This document shows, piece by piece, positions 17,080-25,390 of a stretch of DNA of 64,000 bases (position 1 is the first letter of the stretch; the number at the start of each line of letters is the position of its first letter). The stretch is from positions 310,001 through 374,000 of the forward strand of contig NZ_JAMJWG010000002.1 in assembly GCF_024435355.1 (NCBI RefSeq), written 5' to 3'. The notes below the pieces were generated by a model, which worked only from the letters and a program-made list of their open reading frames with translations, did not search any database and had not been told where the DNA came from. This stretch comes from Streptomyces odontomachi (lineage in GTDB: Bacteria; Actinomycetota; Actinomycetes; Streptomycetales; Streptomycetaceae). A program made the translations under genes and the position numbers.

Positions 17080-18572
17080 CGGTCCTCCCCGTGCTTGTCG
17101 CGTGGCAGTACGGCGGACACCCGGAAACCACCGTCGGGGCGCGGGCCCGCCTCGATCGTGCCACCAAGAGCGGCGGCCCTCTCCCGCATCCCCGCAAGAC
17201 CCTTGCCGCTGCCGCCCGCGTCGGTGCCGGTCGCCGGGCCGTCGTCGTCGATGCGCAGCCGCACCGCCCGCTCGTCGTACCGCACCTGCACGCGTGCCTC
17301 GCGCGATCCCGAGTGCCGCACCACGTTGGTGAGCGCCTCCTGAATGATGCGGAAGCAGGCCAGGTCGAGTCCCGGTGGCAGGGCGGGAGGTGTGGCGGTG
17401 TCCCCGCGGCCGGTGGGTGCGCTGCTGTCCGGTGTGGCGGGTGTGCCGGCGGTGCCCTGTGTCCTGCTGGCATCACGCGCACCGCCGGTGCGCCCGGTGC
17501 CACCGGGGCCGCCGGTGCCACCAGTGCCGCCGCACCGTGCGCCCGTCGCCTTCCGGCCGGTCCCGGTGCGCTCGGCGGCTCCCTTCGTGGTGGCGGCGGA
17601 GGGCTCGGCGCCCGGCGCGTGCACGGTGTCGACGGTGACCGTCAGGCCGGCGCTCGCGGCCTGGTCGACGAGTTCGGGCAGCCGGGCGAGGCCCGGGGCC
17701 GGGGCACGCGGTGCGGCGCCCGGTGCGCGCAGGGTGTCGAGCACGTGGCGCACCTCCCCCAGCGCCTCCTTGCTCGCGGTCTTGATGGTGGTCAGCGCCG
17801 TGCGTGCCTGTTCCGGGTCGGAGTCCAGGAGCGCAAGGCCCACACCCGCCTGGACGTTGATCACCGAAATGCTGTGGGCGAGCACGTCGTGCAGTTCGCG
17901 CGCGATCCGCAACCGCTCCTCGTCGGCCCGGCGCCGGGCCGCCTGCGCCCGCTCGGCGCGCTCCTTCGCCCGCTGCTCACGCCTAACGCGGACGAGTTCG
18001 GAGACCGCGACCACGGCCAACGCCCAGGCCGCGATGCCGATTTCGCTCGGCCAGGGCGTGGCACCGTCCCCGGGCGGCGGCAGATAGGCGTACAACCAGT
18101 GGGACACCAGCAGGTGCCCGACCCACAGCAGCCCGATCGCCATCCAGGCGACTCTGCGATGTCCGGCCACCACGGCGCTGAAGCAGCCGAGGGCGACGGT
18201 GAGCAGGACCGGCCCGTACGGGTATCCGGCCGTCAGGTAGCACAGTGTCGCGGCCGCCGTTCCGAACGCCACCGGCACCGGGTTGCGCCACCGCCACAGC
18301 AGCAGCAACGCGCTCGCCACCAGCAGCGCCACGCCGAGCCCGTCCAACTGCTCGCGTCCGGGTTGGCCGCGTCCGGCGAAGCGGGTTCCGACGACGACGA
18401 AGACGGTCACCACCAGCGTGGAGCGCCATGGCCACTGCGGCCGGCCGGGCCGGTCGGCCCCGTCCTCCTCCAGCCGGCCGGCCCAGGGCGGGCCGTACCG
18501 CCACCGGCGCCACGGTGGCTCGGACCGGCCCGGGTCCCGGCCGCCGGGCGGGCGGGTGCGCTCTTCTGCCAT
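17076..18572 (-). CDS. Sensor histidine kinase (HisKA_3 family) with long Gly/Thr linker
   Basis: This 498-residue kinase has several membrane helices between about residues 52 and 195 and a short coiled linker. HisKA_3 follows with phosphoacceptor H228 in LHDVLAHS, and the C-terminal HATPase_c has N-box EALTNVVRHS from 412 and a GKGLAGMRERA G box. Between the dimerisation and ATPase domains (about 320-400) sits an 80-residue Gly/Thr/Ala-rich low-complexity insertion absent from typical kinases of this class. The sensing region is mostly membrane-embedded, so it may respond to envelope stress. It is cotranscribed with its response regulator. Confidence 0.9.
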   Translation of the reverse strand: MAEERTRPPGGRDPGRSEPPWRRWRYGPPWAGRLEEDGADRPGRPQWPWRSTLVVTVFVVVGTRFAGRGQPGREQLDGLGVALLVASALLLLWRWRNPVPVAFGTAAATLCYLTAGYPYGPVLLTVALGCFSAVVAGHRRVAWMAIGLLWVGHLLVSHWLYAYLPPPGDGATPWPSEIGIAAWALAVVAVSELVRVRREQRAKERAERAQAARRRADEERLRIARELHDVLAHSISVINVQAGVGLALLDSDPEQARTALTTIKTASKEALGEVRHVLDTLRAPGAAPRAPAPGLARLPELVDQAASAGLTVTVDTVHAPGAEPSAATTKGAAERTGTGRKATGARCGGTGGTGGPGGTGRTGGARDASRTQGTAGTPATPDSSAPTGRGDTATPPALPPGLDLACFRIIQEALTNVVRHSGSREARVQVRYDERAVRLRIDDDGPATGTDAGGSGKGLAGMRERAAALGGTIEAGPRPDGGFRVSAVLPRDKHGEDR

Positions 18573-18684
18573 GCCGCCACGCTAGACGGCGCACACGGCT
18601 CGTGGCGTCCGCCCGCCGTGGTGATCAGGCGTACTCCGCCGGGAGTAGCCGTGAAGGCCGGGCGGACGGGCGGCGGGCTCTCCC

Positions 18685-19419
18685 TCAGGGCGCCGGGACG
18701 GTACCGCCGCTGCCCTTGGCCGACGGGCCCGGGAGGCCCACGTCCCGGGCCAGCCGGCCCACGGCGTGCACGAAGAACGCCTCGCGGTCCTCGACGACCC
18801 GGTGGAACTGTCCGAACACCTCGAACCCGATCAGGCCGAACAGCTGCGCCCAGGCCGCCACCAGCGCCGCCACCACCCCGGGCGGCAGATCGGACGCCAG
18901 GTCCGCCGCCATCCGTGCCGCCTCGCCCTTGACCTGCGCGGTGAGCGGCGGCACCTCGACCCCACGGTCGCGTACGGCGTCCCGGACGACGTCGATGAGC
19001 AACCGCCCCACCCTCGCGGCCGGCGGCACGGTCGTCTCGGGAGCCTGGTAGCCGGGCACCGGAGAGCCGTAGATCAACGCGTACTCGTGCGGGTGCGCAA
19101 GCGCCCAGCCGCGCGCCGCCGTGCAGACCGCGATCCAGCGTCCGTGCGGGTCGGCGCCCCGCTCGGCGGCCGTGGCGTGGGCGCCCTCCGCCGCGGCGCC
19201 GAGGCTGTCGTAGGCGTCGATGATCAGGGCGGTCAGCAGGTCGTCGCGGCTGGGGAAGTAGCGGTACAGCGCGGAGGAGACCATGCCGAGCTCGCGCGCC
19301 ACAGCCCGCAGCGACAGCCGGGCGGCGCCCTCGTCGGCGAGTTGTCTGCGGGCCTCGTCCTTGATCGCCGCCGTCACCTCGATACGGGCCCGGGCCCGGG
19401 CTCCTCGCGTGGCACTCAT
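18685..19419 (-). CDS. TetR family transcriptional regulator
   Basis: The 244-residue repressor has a TetR helix-turn-helix at about residues 12-60 (LSLRAVARELGMVSSALYRYFPSRDDLLTAL region) and a WHG-type C-terminal ligand domain. I start it at the ATG 19419; the upstream open frame overlaps the operator region. It is divergent from a deazaflavin-dependent nitroreductase, with three related palindromes in the 230-bp spacer. That layout indicates repression of itself and of the nitroreductase. The ligand is unknown. Confidence 0.9.
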   Translation of the reverse strand: MSATRGARARARIEVTAAIKDEARRQLADEGAARLSLRAVARELGMVSSALYRYFPSRDDLLTALIIDAYDSLGAAAEGAHATAAERGADPHGRWIAVCTAARGWALAHPHEYALIYGSPVPGYQAPETTVPPAARVGRLLIDVVRDAVRDRGVEVPPLTAQVKGEAARMAADLASDLPPGVVAALVAAWAQLFGLIGFEVFGQFHRVVEDREAFFVHAVGRLARDVGLPGPSAKGSGGTVPAP

Positions 19420-19460
19420 GGCAGGAGTCTGACACAGGTGCGTGAGCACCGCACACAAAC

Positions 19461-19475
19461 GTGAGCACTGCTTAC
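19461..19475. promoter_or_regulatory. TetR-type operator 1
   Basis: GTGAGCACTGCTTAC is an interrupted palindrome with seven-base arms and one mismatch. It lies about 40 bp upstream of the TetR start codon, and a second GTGAGCAC half-site occurs at 19442. Confidence 0.6.
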
Positions 19476-19510
19476 ACGGCAGCGTGGCGCCGCGATCAAG
19501 AGCGGCGCAC

Positions 19511-19531
19511 TATTTCGAGAGCAGTGCTCTT
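19511..19531. promoter_or_regulatory. TetR-type operator 2
   Basis: AGAGCAGTGCTCT is a palindrome around a central G, preceded by TATTTCG. The whole 21-bp unit recurs in inverted orientation at 19576-19596 with two mismatches, so the two sites are clearly related. Confidence 0.7.
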
Positions 19532-19575
19532 GCAAGATGCGCCCAAGCGAGGCAGACTTCTCAGCACACGAAGTC

Positions 19576-19596
19576 GAGAGCACCGCTCTCGAAATA
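19576..19596. promoter_or_regulatory. TetR-type operator 3
   Basis: CGAGAGC-ACC-GCTCTCG has perfect seven-base arms, followed by AAATA. It is the inverted near-copy of the 19511 site and lies 54 bp before the nitroreductase start, where it could block that promoter. Confidence 0.7.
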
Positions 19597-19649
19597 GAGC
19601 AGCGCACCCAGTAGCGCACCCAGCTATGCGCTCCACCCAGGAGGAAGCC

Positions 19650-20099
19650 ATGACAGCGACGCACTACGAGCAGCCCCAGCGGCTCGACCGGAAACTGAGC
19701 GCGACCGTCGGCTGGCTGGCCCGGCACGGCCTCAGCCTGGCCGGCTCGGCGGAACTCTCGGTGCGCGGCCGCTCCAGCGGCGAGTGGCGTCGCGTGCCCG
19801 TCAACCCGCTGTCACACGAGGACGGTTGGTACCTCGTCTCGGCACGCGGCGATTCCCAGTGGGTGCGCAACATGCGGGCGGCGGGCGGCGGGCAGCTCCA
19901 GGTCGGGCGCCGGACCCAACAGTTCACCGCGGTCGAGCTGCCCGACGCGGAGAAGCCCGCGGTCCTGCGGGCGTACCTGGACAAGTGGGGTTGGCAGGTG
20001 AGCCGCTTCTTCGGCCCGGTCACCGCCGGCTCCACCGACCCCGAGCTACTGGCCGCCGCCCACCGTCACCCGGTCTTCCGGCTCACCGTCACGCAGTGA
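19650..20099 (+). CDS. Deazaflavin-dependent nitroreductase (DUF385/DDN family)
   Basis: A 149-residue beta-barrel protein of the nitroimidazole reductase family. Visible hallmarks are VRGRSSGEWRRVPVNPL, where the phosphate-binding loop of the F420 cofactor sits, and the WYLVSARGDSQWVRNMRAAG segment. Members use reduced coenzyme F420 to reduce nitro compounds, quinones or other electrophiles. AGGAGG precedes the ATG. Control by the divergent TetR repressor through the paired palindromes suggests induction by a toxic small molecule, which is inference. Confidence 0.88.
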   Translation: MTATHYEQPQRLDRKLSATVGWLARHGLSLAGSAELSVRGRSSGEWRRVPVNPLSHEDGWYLVSARGDSQWVRNMRAAGGGQLQVGRRTQQFTAVELPDAEKPAVLRAYLDKWGWQVSRFFGPVTAGSTDPELLAAAHRHPVFRLTVTQ

Positions 20100-20169
20100 G
20101 CGGGCATCCCGTGTCACGCGGTGAGCCGGGCTCCCGCACACCGCCCGACCCACCGACGAACCGACCCCG

Positions 20170-21372
20170 TCAGCGGTCCATCGCGTTCAGCACGCGTCCC
20201 GCGACCGGATGGGTGCGGACGATCTCGGCCAGTGTGGTCGAGCCACGGGTGATGCGGGTGAACGCCTTCCACGCGGGACGGAATCCGGTGAGCGCGGCGT
20301 GGAACATGCCGGGGCGGCGCTCGAAGACGGTGAGCATGCGCTTGCCGACGCTCATCTCCACGCCGAGCCCGGCCTTCACGGCGAAGGCGTAGTTGAGCGC
20401 CTGACGGCGGGCGTCCACGGCGTCCTGGGCCTCGGCGATACGCACCGCCCACTCCCCCGCGAGCCGCCCGGACCTGAGCGCGAAGGAGATGCCCTCGCGC
20501 GTCCAGGGCTCCAGCAGTCCCGCGGCGTCCCCACAGACCAGCACCCGCCCGCGGGACAGCGGCGAGTCCTCGCTGCGGCACCGGGTCAGATGGCCCGAGG
20601 AGATGCTCGGCTCGAAGCCGGCGAGGCCGAGCCGGGCGATGAAGTCCTCCAAGTACCGCTTGGTGGCGGCGCCTTCGCCGCGCGCCGAGATCACGCCGAC
20701 GGTCAACGTGTCCCCCTTCGGGAAGACCCAGCCGTAGCTGCCCGGCATCGGCCCCCAGTCGATCAGCACCCGGCCCGCCCAGTCCTCGGCGACCGAGTCC
20801 GGTACCGGGATCTCCGCCTCCAGGCCGAGGTCGACCTGGTCGACCTTCACGCCCACATGGGCTCCTATGCGGCTCGCACTGCCGTCCGCCCCGACGACGG
20901 CGCGGGCCAGCAGGGTCTCGCCGCCCTGGAGCACGATCGCGACGGTGCGCCGGTCCGGCACGGCGGGCCCGTGCTGCTCCACGCGGGAGACGGTGACGCC
21001 GGTGCGCAGTTCGGCGCCCGCCTTCTGGGCGTGCTCGACGAGTTGCTGGTCGAACTCGGGGCGGTTGATGAGGCCGAACAGCATGTGCGAGGAGCGCCGG
21101 GTGCGGCTGTACTTGCCGTCCAACGAGAAGGTGACCGCCTGCACCCGGTCACGGAGCGGCAGTTCGAAACCGGGCGGCAGCGAGTCGCGTGACGGGCCGA
21201 TGATGCCGCCGCCGCAGGTCTTGTAACGGGGCAGTTCGGCCTTTTCCAGAAGCAGCACACGACGCCCGGCGACGGCGGCCGCATACGCGGCACTGGCTCC
21301 CGCGGGTCCCGCCCCCACCACGACGACGTCCCACGCCTGCCGAGCGTCATCCGAAGAGTTGTCGCTGCTCAC
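20170..21372 (-). CDS. Geranylgeranyl reductase family FAD-dependent oxidoreductase
   Basis: This 400-residue flavoprotein begins with the Rossmann FAD motif VVVVGAGPAGASAAYAAA and continues with LLEKAELPRYKTCGGGI, the cysteine-containing family signature. A GDAAGLLEPWTREGISFALRSG segment near residue 290 binds FAD ribityl and diphosphate. Relatives reduce isoprenoid double bonds in lipids, quinones or chlorophyll precursors. The GTG start lies 53 bp before a TAGGAT -10 box (21420-21425, minus strand). It is not next to isoprenoid genes, so the substrate remains open; menaquinone is one candidate. Confidence 0.85.
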   Translation of the reverse strand: MSSDNSSDDARQAWDVVVVGAGPAGASAAYAAAVAGRRVLLLEKAELPRYKTCGGGIIGPSRDSLPPGFELPLRDRVQAVTFSLDGKYSRTRRSSHMLFGLINRPEFDQQLVEHAQKAGAELRTGVTVSRVEQHGPAVPDRRTVAIVLQGGETLLARAVVGADGSASRIGAHVGVKVDQVDLGLEAEIPVPDSVAEDWAGRVLIDWGPMPGSYGWVFPKGDTLTVGVISARGEGAATKRYLEDFIARLGLAGFEPSISSGHLTRCRSEDSPLSRGRVLVCGDAAGLLEPWTREGISFALRSGRLAGEWAVRIAEAQDAVDARRQALNYAFAVKAGLGVEMSVGKRMLTVFERRPGMFHAALTGFRPAWKAFTRITRGSTTLAEIVRTHPVAGRVLNAMDR

Positions 21373-21701
21373 GATGGTCTACCGCTCCCGATCCGCCGTC
21401 TGGGACACCTTAGGGGGGCATCCTACGGCGGCCCTCGCCGCCCCCGACCTCGGGAGGATCATGAAAGATGCCCCCGGAGCGGACGAGTGGCAGCACGAGC
21501 CACGGGCATACCGGGTGATACCTCCGCACACCCGGCTGGAATGCTTGCAACGGCGCGCTGCGTGCCGGCCTGGCCGGCACCGGCCGGGCCGGGACAACGG
21601 ATCCGCCCATCCGGCATACGATCGCAGGCGAAGCACGGGACGCTCCGCCGATGCGTGACCCGCTGCACCACCCGAACACCGCGTCCACCAGGAGCATGCT
21701 C
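21373..21701. other. Divergent promoter region, 329 bp
   Basis: Contains a TAGGAT -10 box for the flavoprotein (minus strand, 21420-21425) and a TACGAT box at 21617-21622 that fits the M20 peptidase about 80 bp downstream. I see no gene, RNA or convincing repeat in the rest. Confidence 0.5.
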
Positions 21702-23057
21702 ATGCCGCCGAATTCGATCGCCGAGACCGTAGCGTCCCTCATGCCGAGGGCCAAGGAGGAGCTGACGGAGCTGGTGGCCTTCCGGTCGGTGGCGGAGTTC
21801 ACGACGTTCCCCCGCAGCGAGAGCGAGGCCGCCGCCACCTGGGTGGCCACCACCCTGCGCAACGAGGGCTTCAGAGACATCGCCGTGCTGGACACCCCGG
21901 ACGGTACGCAGTCGGTCTACGGTTTCCTGCCCGGCCCGCAGGACGCACCGACCGTCCTGCTCTACGCGCACTACGATGTGCAGCCCCCGCTCGACGAGGC
22001 GGCCTGGACCACGCCCCCGTTCGAGCTGACCGAGCGCGACGGCCGCTGGTACGGGCGCGGCACGGCGGACTGCAAGGGCGGCTTCATCATGCACCTGCTG
22101 GCGCTGCGCGCGCTGCGCGCGGCGGGCGGCGTACCGGTGAACGTGAAGATGATCGTCGAGGGTTCCGAGGAGCAGGGCACGGGCGGCCTGGAGCGGTACG
22201 CCGAGCAGCACCCGGAGCTGCTGCGGGCCGACACCATGGTCATCGGCGACGCGGGCAACTTCCGCGCCGGCCTGCCGACGGTGACCGTCTCGCTGCGCGG
22301 CATGACGCTGCTGCGGGTGCGCGTCGACACCCTGGAGGGCAACCTGCACTCGGGGCAGTTCGGCGGCGCCGCACCCGACGCGCTGGCCGCGCTGGTACGG
22401 ATCCTGGACTCGCTGCGCGCGGACGACGGTTCCACGACGGTCGACGGCCTGGTCGACGGGGTGGCCTGGGAGGGCCTTCAGTACCCGGAGGAGGACTTCC
22501 GCAGGGACGCCAAGGTGCTGGACGGCGTGGCGCTGATCGGCTCCGGCACGGTCGCCGAGCGCATCTGGTCGCGTCCCGCGGTCACCGTGATCGGTATCGA
22601 CTGCCCGCCGGTGGTCGGGGCCACCCCGTCGGTGCAGGCGAGTGCGCGCGCCCTGGTCAGCCTGCGGGTGCCGCCGGGCCTCGACTCGACCGAGGCGACC
22701 AAGCTGTTGGCCGCCCACTGCGAGGCGCACGCCCCGTGGGGTGCCCGGGTGCACTTCGAGCAGACCGGCCAGGGCCAGCCGTTCGGCGCGCACACCACGA
22801 GCCCGGCCTACGCGGCGATGGCCCGTGCGATGAGCGAGGCGTACCCCGGTCAGGAGATGCAGTACGCGGGCCAGGGCGGCTCGATCCCGCTCTGCAACAC
22901 CCTGGCCCAGCTGTATCCGGAGACGGACATCCTGCTGATCGGCCTGAGCGAGCCGGAGGCCCGCATCCACGCGGTCGACGAGAGCGTGTCGCCCCAGGAG
23001 CTCGAGTCGATGGCGGTCACCGTGGCGCTGTTCCTCCAGCACTACGCGCAGGGCTGA
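21702..23057 (+). CDS. M20 family dipeptidase/metallopeptidase
   Basis: The 451-residue enzyme has the M20 co-catalytic zinc site: H90 and D92 in LLYAHYDVQP, D123 in GRGTADCKGG, general base E156 with E157 in EGSEEQGTG, and a C-terminal histidine in EARIHAVDESV. The inserted dimerisation domain lies in the middle. It should cleave dipeptides or acylated amino acids in the cytoplasm. AGGAG at 21690 is one base before ATG 21696 but seven before ATG 21702, so the latter is the better start. It converges on the kinase-Nudix gene. Confidence 0.9.
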   Translation: MPPNSIAETVASLMPRAKEELTELVAFRSVAEFTTFPRSESEAAATWVATTLRNEGFRDIAVLDTPDGTQSVYGFLPGPQDAPTVLLYAHYDVQPPLDEAAWTTPPFELTERDGRWYGRGTADCKGGFIMHLLALRALRAAGGVPVNVKMIVEGSEEQGTGGLERYAEQHPELLRADTMVIGDAGNFRAGLPTVTVSLRGMTLLRVRVDTLEGNLHSGQFGGAAPDALAALVRILDSLRADDGSTTVDGLVDGVAWEGLQYPEEDFRRDAKVLDGVALIGSGTVAERIWSRPAVTVIGIDCPPVVGATPSVQASARALVSLRVPPGLDSTEATKLLAAHCEAHAPWGARVHFEQTGQGQPFGAHTTSPAYAAMARAMSEAYPGQEMQYAGQGGSIPLCNTLAQLYPETDILLIGLSEPEARIHAVDESVSPQELESMAVTVALFLQHYAQG

Positions 23058-23066
23058 ACCACCCGC

Positions 23067-23121
23067 GGGGTCTGCGGCGGGCTTCCGGCGTCGTGGCCGG
23101 CGGGCCCGTCCCGCAGACCCC
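23067..23121. terminator. Convergent terminator hairpin
   Basis: Eleven-base perfect arms, GGGGTCTGCGG at 23067-23077 and CCGCAGACCCC at 23111-23121, enclose a GC-rich region that can form an inner hairpin. It lies between two convergent genes and could serve both. Confidence 0.65.
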
Positions 23122-23135
23122 CGCGCTCGCCCGCC

Positions 23136-24176
23136 TCACACCGGTACCCCCGCCTCCAGGTACACCGCCGCGCCGCGCTCGCGGGCGCGCAGGGCCCAGC
23201 GCAGCCGCTCGTAGCGTATGGGCGGCAGCATGGTCGCGGCCTCCTGCTCGGTGACGAAGCGCCAGTCGCGTAGTTCCGGGCCGGGCAGCAGCACGCTGCG
23301 GGCCGTACCGCGGTTCAGCCGTCCGCCGTCGAAGAGCAACCGCAGTCCCCCGTAGCCGGGGGGCACGGGTGACTCCCAGTCCACGACGAGCAGGCGGGGC
23401 ACGTCGGCGAGCCTTATGCCGGTCTCTTCGGCGACCTCGCGCATCCCGGCCCGGGCGGGTGCCTCGCCGGGCTCGACGACCCCGCCGGGGAACTCCCAGC
23501 CCGGCTTGTAGGTGGGGTCGACCAGCAGCACCCGGTCCTGGTCGTCGAAGAGCAGCACTCCGGAGGCGAGCGTCTCCGCGGTGGGCTCCGGGGTCTGCAC
23601 GATGTCGCAGACGGGCGCGGCACCGGTGCGTACCGCCGTCGCGATCCGCAGGGCGGTCTCGCGCGGGGTCAGGTCGGTGTTGTCGACGAGGTAGGCGTCG
23701 CCGGCGAGCCAGCCGGCGAGCGCGTGACGGTAGGGCTCGATGTGGTCGTAGCACCACTCGCGCCGCGCCCGCTGCTCGTCCTCGGACAGGTCGGCCGGAG
23801 CCGGCCGGTTGGCGATACGGGTACGCAGGATCGTTTCGGCCGGGGTGAGGAGCAGATGCCGCACCGTGATCCGGCGGGCCGCGAGCGAGCCGAAGATCTC
23901 GTCGCGGTACTCCTGACGCAGCAGGGTCATGGGCACCACGAGGACGCCGCCCACCTCGGCGAGCAGTGCGGCAGCGGTGTCCACCACCAGCCGCCGCCAG
24001 ATGGGCAGGTCCTGGAAGTCGCTCACCTCGGCGAGGCGTTTGGCGGGCAGCAGGGTTCTCAGTTGCTCGCCGAGGACCTCGGGGTCGAAGAAGACGCTGT
24101 TCGGGATCACGTCGATCAGTTCCCGTGCGACGGTGGTCTTCCCCGCACCGAACGCACCGTTGATCCAGACGATCAC
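23136..24176 (-). CDS. AAA-type kinase fused to Nudix hydrolase
   Basis: This 346-residue fusion has an N-terminal P-loop kinase domain. Walker A is NGAFGAGKTT at 6-15, followed by a lid-like Arg cluster near 118-140 and VPMTLLR at 81-87. The C-terminal Nudix domain has a box at 232-254 that matches the consensus exactly, with G232, E238, R246, E247, E250 and E251. The kinase half resembles AAA_33/zeta-toxin-like small-molecule or nucleotide kinases. The two activities together suggest salvage or detoxification of a nucleotide derivative, which is inference. GTG starts after a GAGGGGG ribosome site. It stands alone. Confidence 0.82.
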   Translation of the reverse strand: MIVWINGAFGAGKTTVARELIDVIPNSVFFDPEVLGEQLRTLLPAKRLAEVSDFQDLPIWRRLVVDTAAALLAEVGGVLVVPMTLLRQEYRDEIFGSLAARRITVRHLLLTPAETILRTRIANRPAPADLSEDEQRARREWCYDHIEPYRHALAGWLAGDAYLVDNTDLTPRETALRIATAVRTGAAPVCDIVQTPEPTAETLASGVLLFDDQDRVLLVDPTYKPGWEFPGGVVEPGEAPARAGMREVAEETGIRLADVPRLLVVDWESPVPPGYGGLRLLFDGGRLNRGTARSVLLPGPELRDWRFVTEQEAATMLPPIRYERLRWALRARERGAAVYLEAGVPV

Positions 24177-24469
24177 GGTTCCCCCTCTTCTGTCGCCCCC
24201 TGTGGCTTGCCCGCAACACCGGGCAGCGGAAACCAGCCCCGATCAGATCCGCACGGCCCATCCGCCCGCCACCCGCGCCAGACCACCGGCCGAACCGGCG
24301 TCCGCCCCTCGGCGACCCGTTCCTGAGCAGGCGAGACGTCCTGCGCCCCGCCTCGCTCACCGCGTCCGACTCCCCACGAACTCCCCACGCGGACGCCCGC
24401 ACCGTGCCGCCCGGCAGTTTTCGCTCCCCACTGCCGCCGGAACGCCGATGAAGCCCGCCGGACCAGCCG
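24177..24469. other. Intergenic region downstream of sugar operon
   Basis: This 293-bp gap precedes the kinase-Nudix gene and must hold its promoter. A weak six-base stem (24412-24417 with 24431-24436) just past the permease stop may help end the sugar operon. Nothing else is recognisable. Confidence 0.35.
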
Positions 24470-25390
24470 TCACCCCTTCGTGGACCCCAGCGTGAGTCCC
24501 GCGATGAAGTGCCGTTGCAGGAGCAGGAACACCACGATCGTCGGCAGCGCGACCAGCACGGATCCGGCGGCCAGCAGGTTGTAGTCGGTGAAGAACTGGC
24601 CCCGCAGGCTGTTCAGGGAAGAGGTGATGGGCAGCTTGTCCGGGTCGGAGATGAAGATCAGGGCCCAGAGGAAGTCGTTGTAGACCCAGGTGAATTCCAG
24701 GGTGGCGAGCGCGGCCAGGGCGGGCCGGCAGAGCGGCAGCGCGATCCGCCAGAACTGCGTCCATACGCCCGCACCGTCGACGATGGCCGCTTCGGTGATC
24801 TCCTGCGGCAGGGTGCGCATGAAACTGGCCAGCACGAAGACGCAGAATCCCAGCTGGAATCCGATGTTGACGAGGATCACGGCCCAGTACGAGTCGTAGA
24901 GGGTCATCGAGTCGGACATCCACCAGGGCAGCGGAATCCTGTTGAAGATCACGTACAACGGGGTGACGAGGACCTGCTGCGGAAGCAGGTTCCCCGCGGT
25001 GAAGAACATGAGCAGGGGAATGCTGCCGCGAATCCGCAACCGGGCGACGGCGTAGGCGACGAACGCCGCGAGGAAAAGCGTCACGATGACCGCCGGAACC
25101 GCGATGATCAGCGTGTTGGTGAAGTACTTCCCCATGCCGGACTCGGTGAAGGCCCGCCGGTAATACGTGAACGACAGATGCCTCGGCAGCGAGAAGTAAC
25201 CGTATTTCGAGGTCTCCTCGTAGGGGCGCAGCGACGCGTACACGGCGAGCAGCAGCGGGGCGAGGAAGGCGAGCGAGACCGCGAGCAGAAAGGCATGGAC
25301 GCCGAATCGGCCACGCCGCGCCGGGCGTCCTGGCCTGCTGTCCGTGGTGAGCGGAGCGGGGGCGGGAGTGGTGTGCAGGCCGGCCGTCAT
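24470..25390 (-). CDS. Carbohydrate ABC transporter permease (MalG type)
   Basis: The 306-residue inner-membrane subunit has six hydrophobic segments and the EAA loop EITEAAIVDGAGVWTQFWRIALPLCRPAL, through which it contacts the ATPase. Its start overlaps the stop of the upstream permease as ATGA. Together with the lipoprotein it forms a CUT1-type sugar importer. No ATPase gene is present; Streptomyces sugar importers of this class commonly borrow the shared ATPase MsiK, which is likely here. Confidence 0.93.
   Translation of the reverse strand: MTAGLHTTPAPAPLTTDSRPGRPARRGRFGVHAFLLAVSLAFLAPLLLAVYASLRPYEETSKYGYFSLPRHLSFTYYRRAFTESGMGKYFTNTLIIAVPAVIVTLFLAAFVAYAVARLRIRGSIPLLMFFTAGNLLPQQVLVTPLYVIFNRIPLPWWMSDSMTLYDSYWAVILVNIGFQLGFCVFVLASFMRTLPQEITEAAIVDGAGVWTQFWRIALPLCRPALAALATLEFTWVYNDFLWALIFISDPDKLPITSSLNSLRGQFFTDYNLLAAGSVLVALPTIVVFLLLQRHFIAGLTLGSTKG

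Noticed and set aside
24177..24469. Possible tRNA or small RNA in the gap below the sugar operon
   Set aside because: No cloverleaf, no GTTCRANNC T-loop and only one weak six-base stem.
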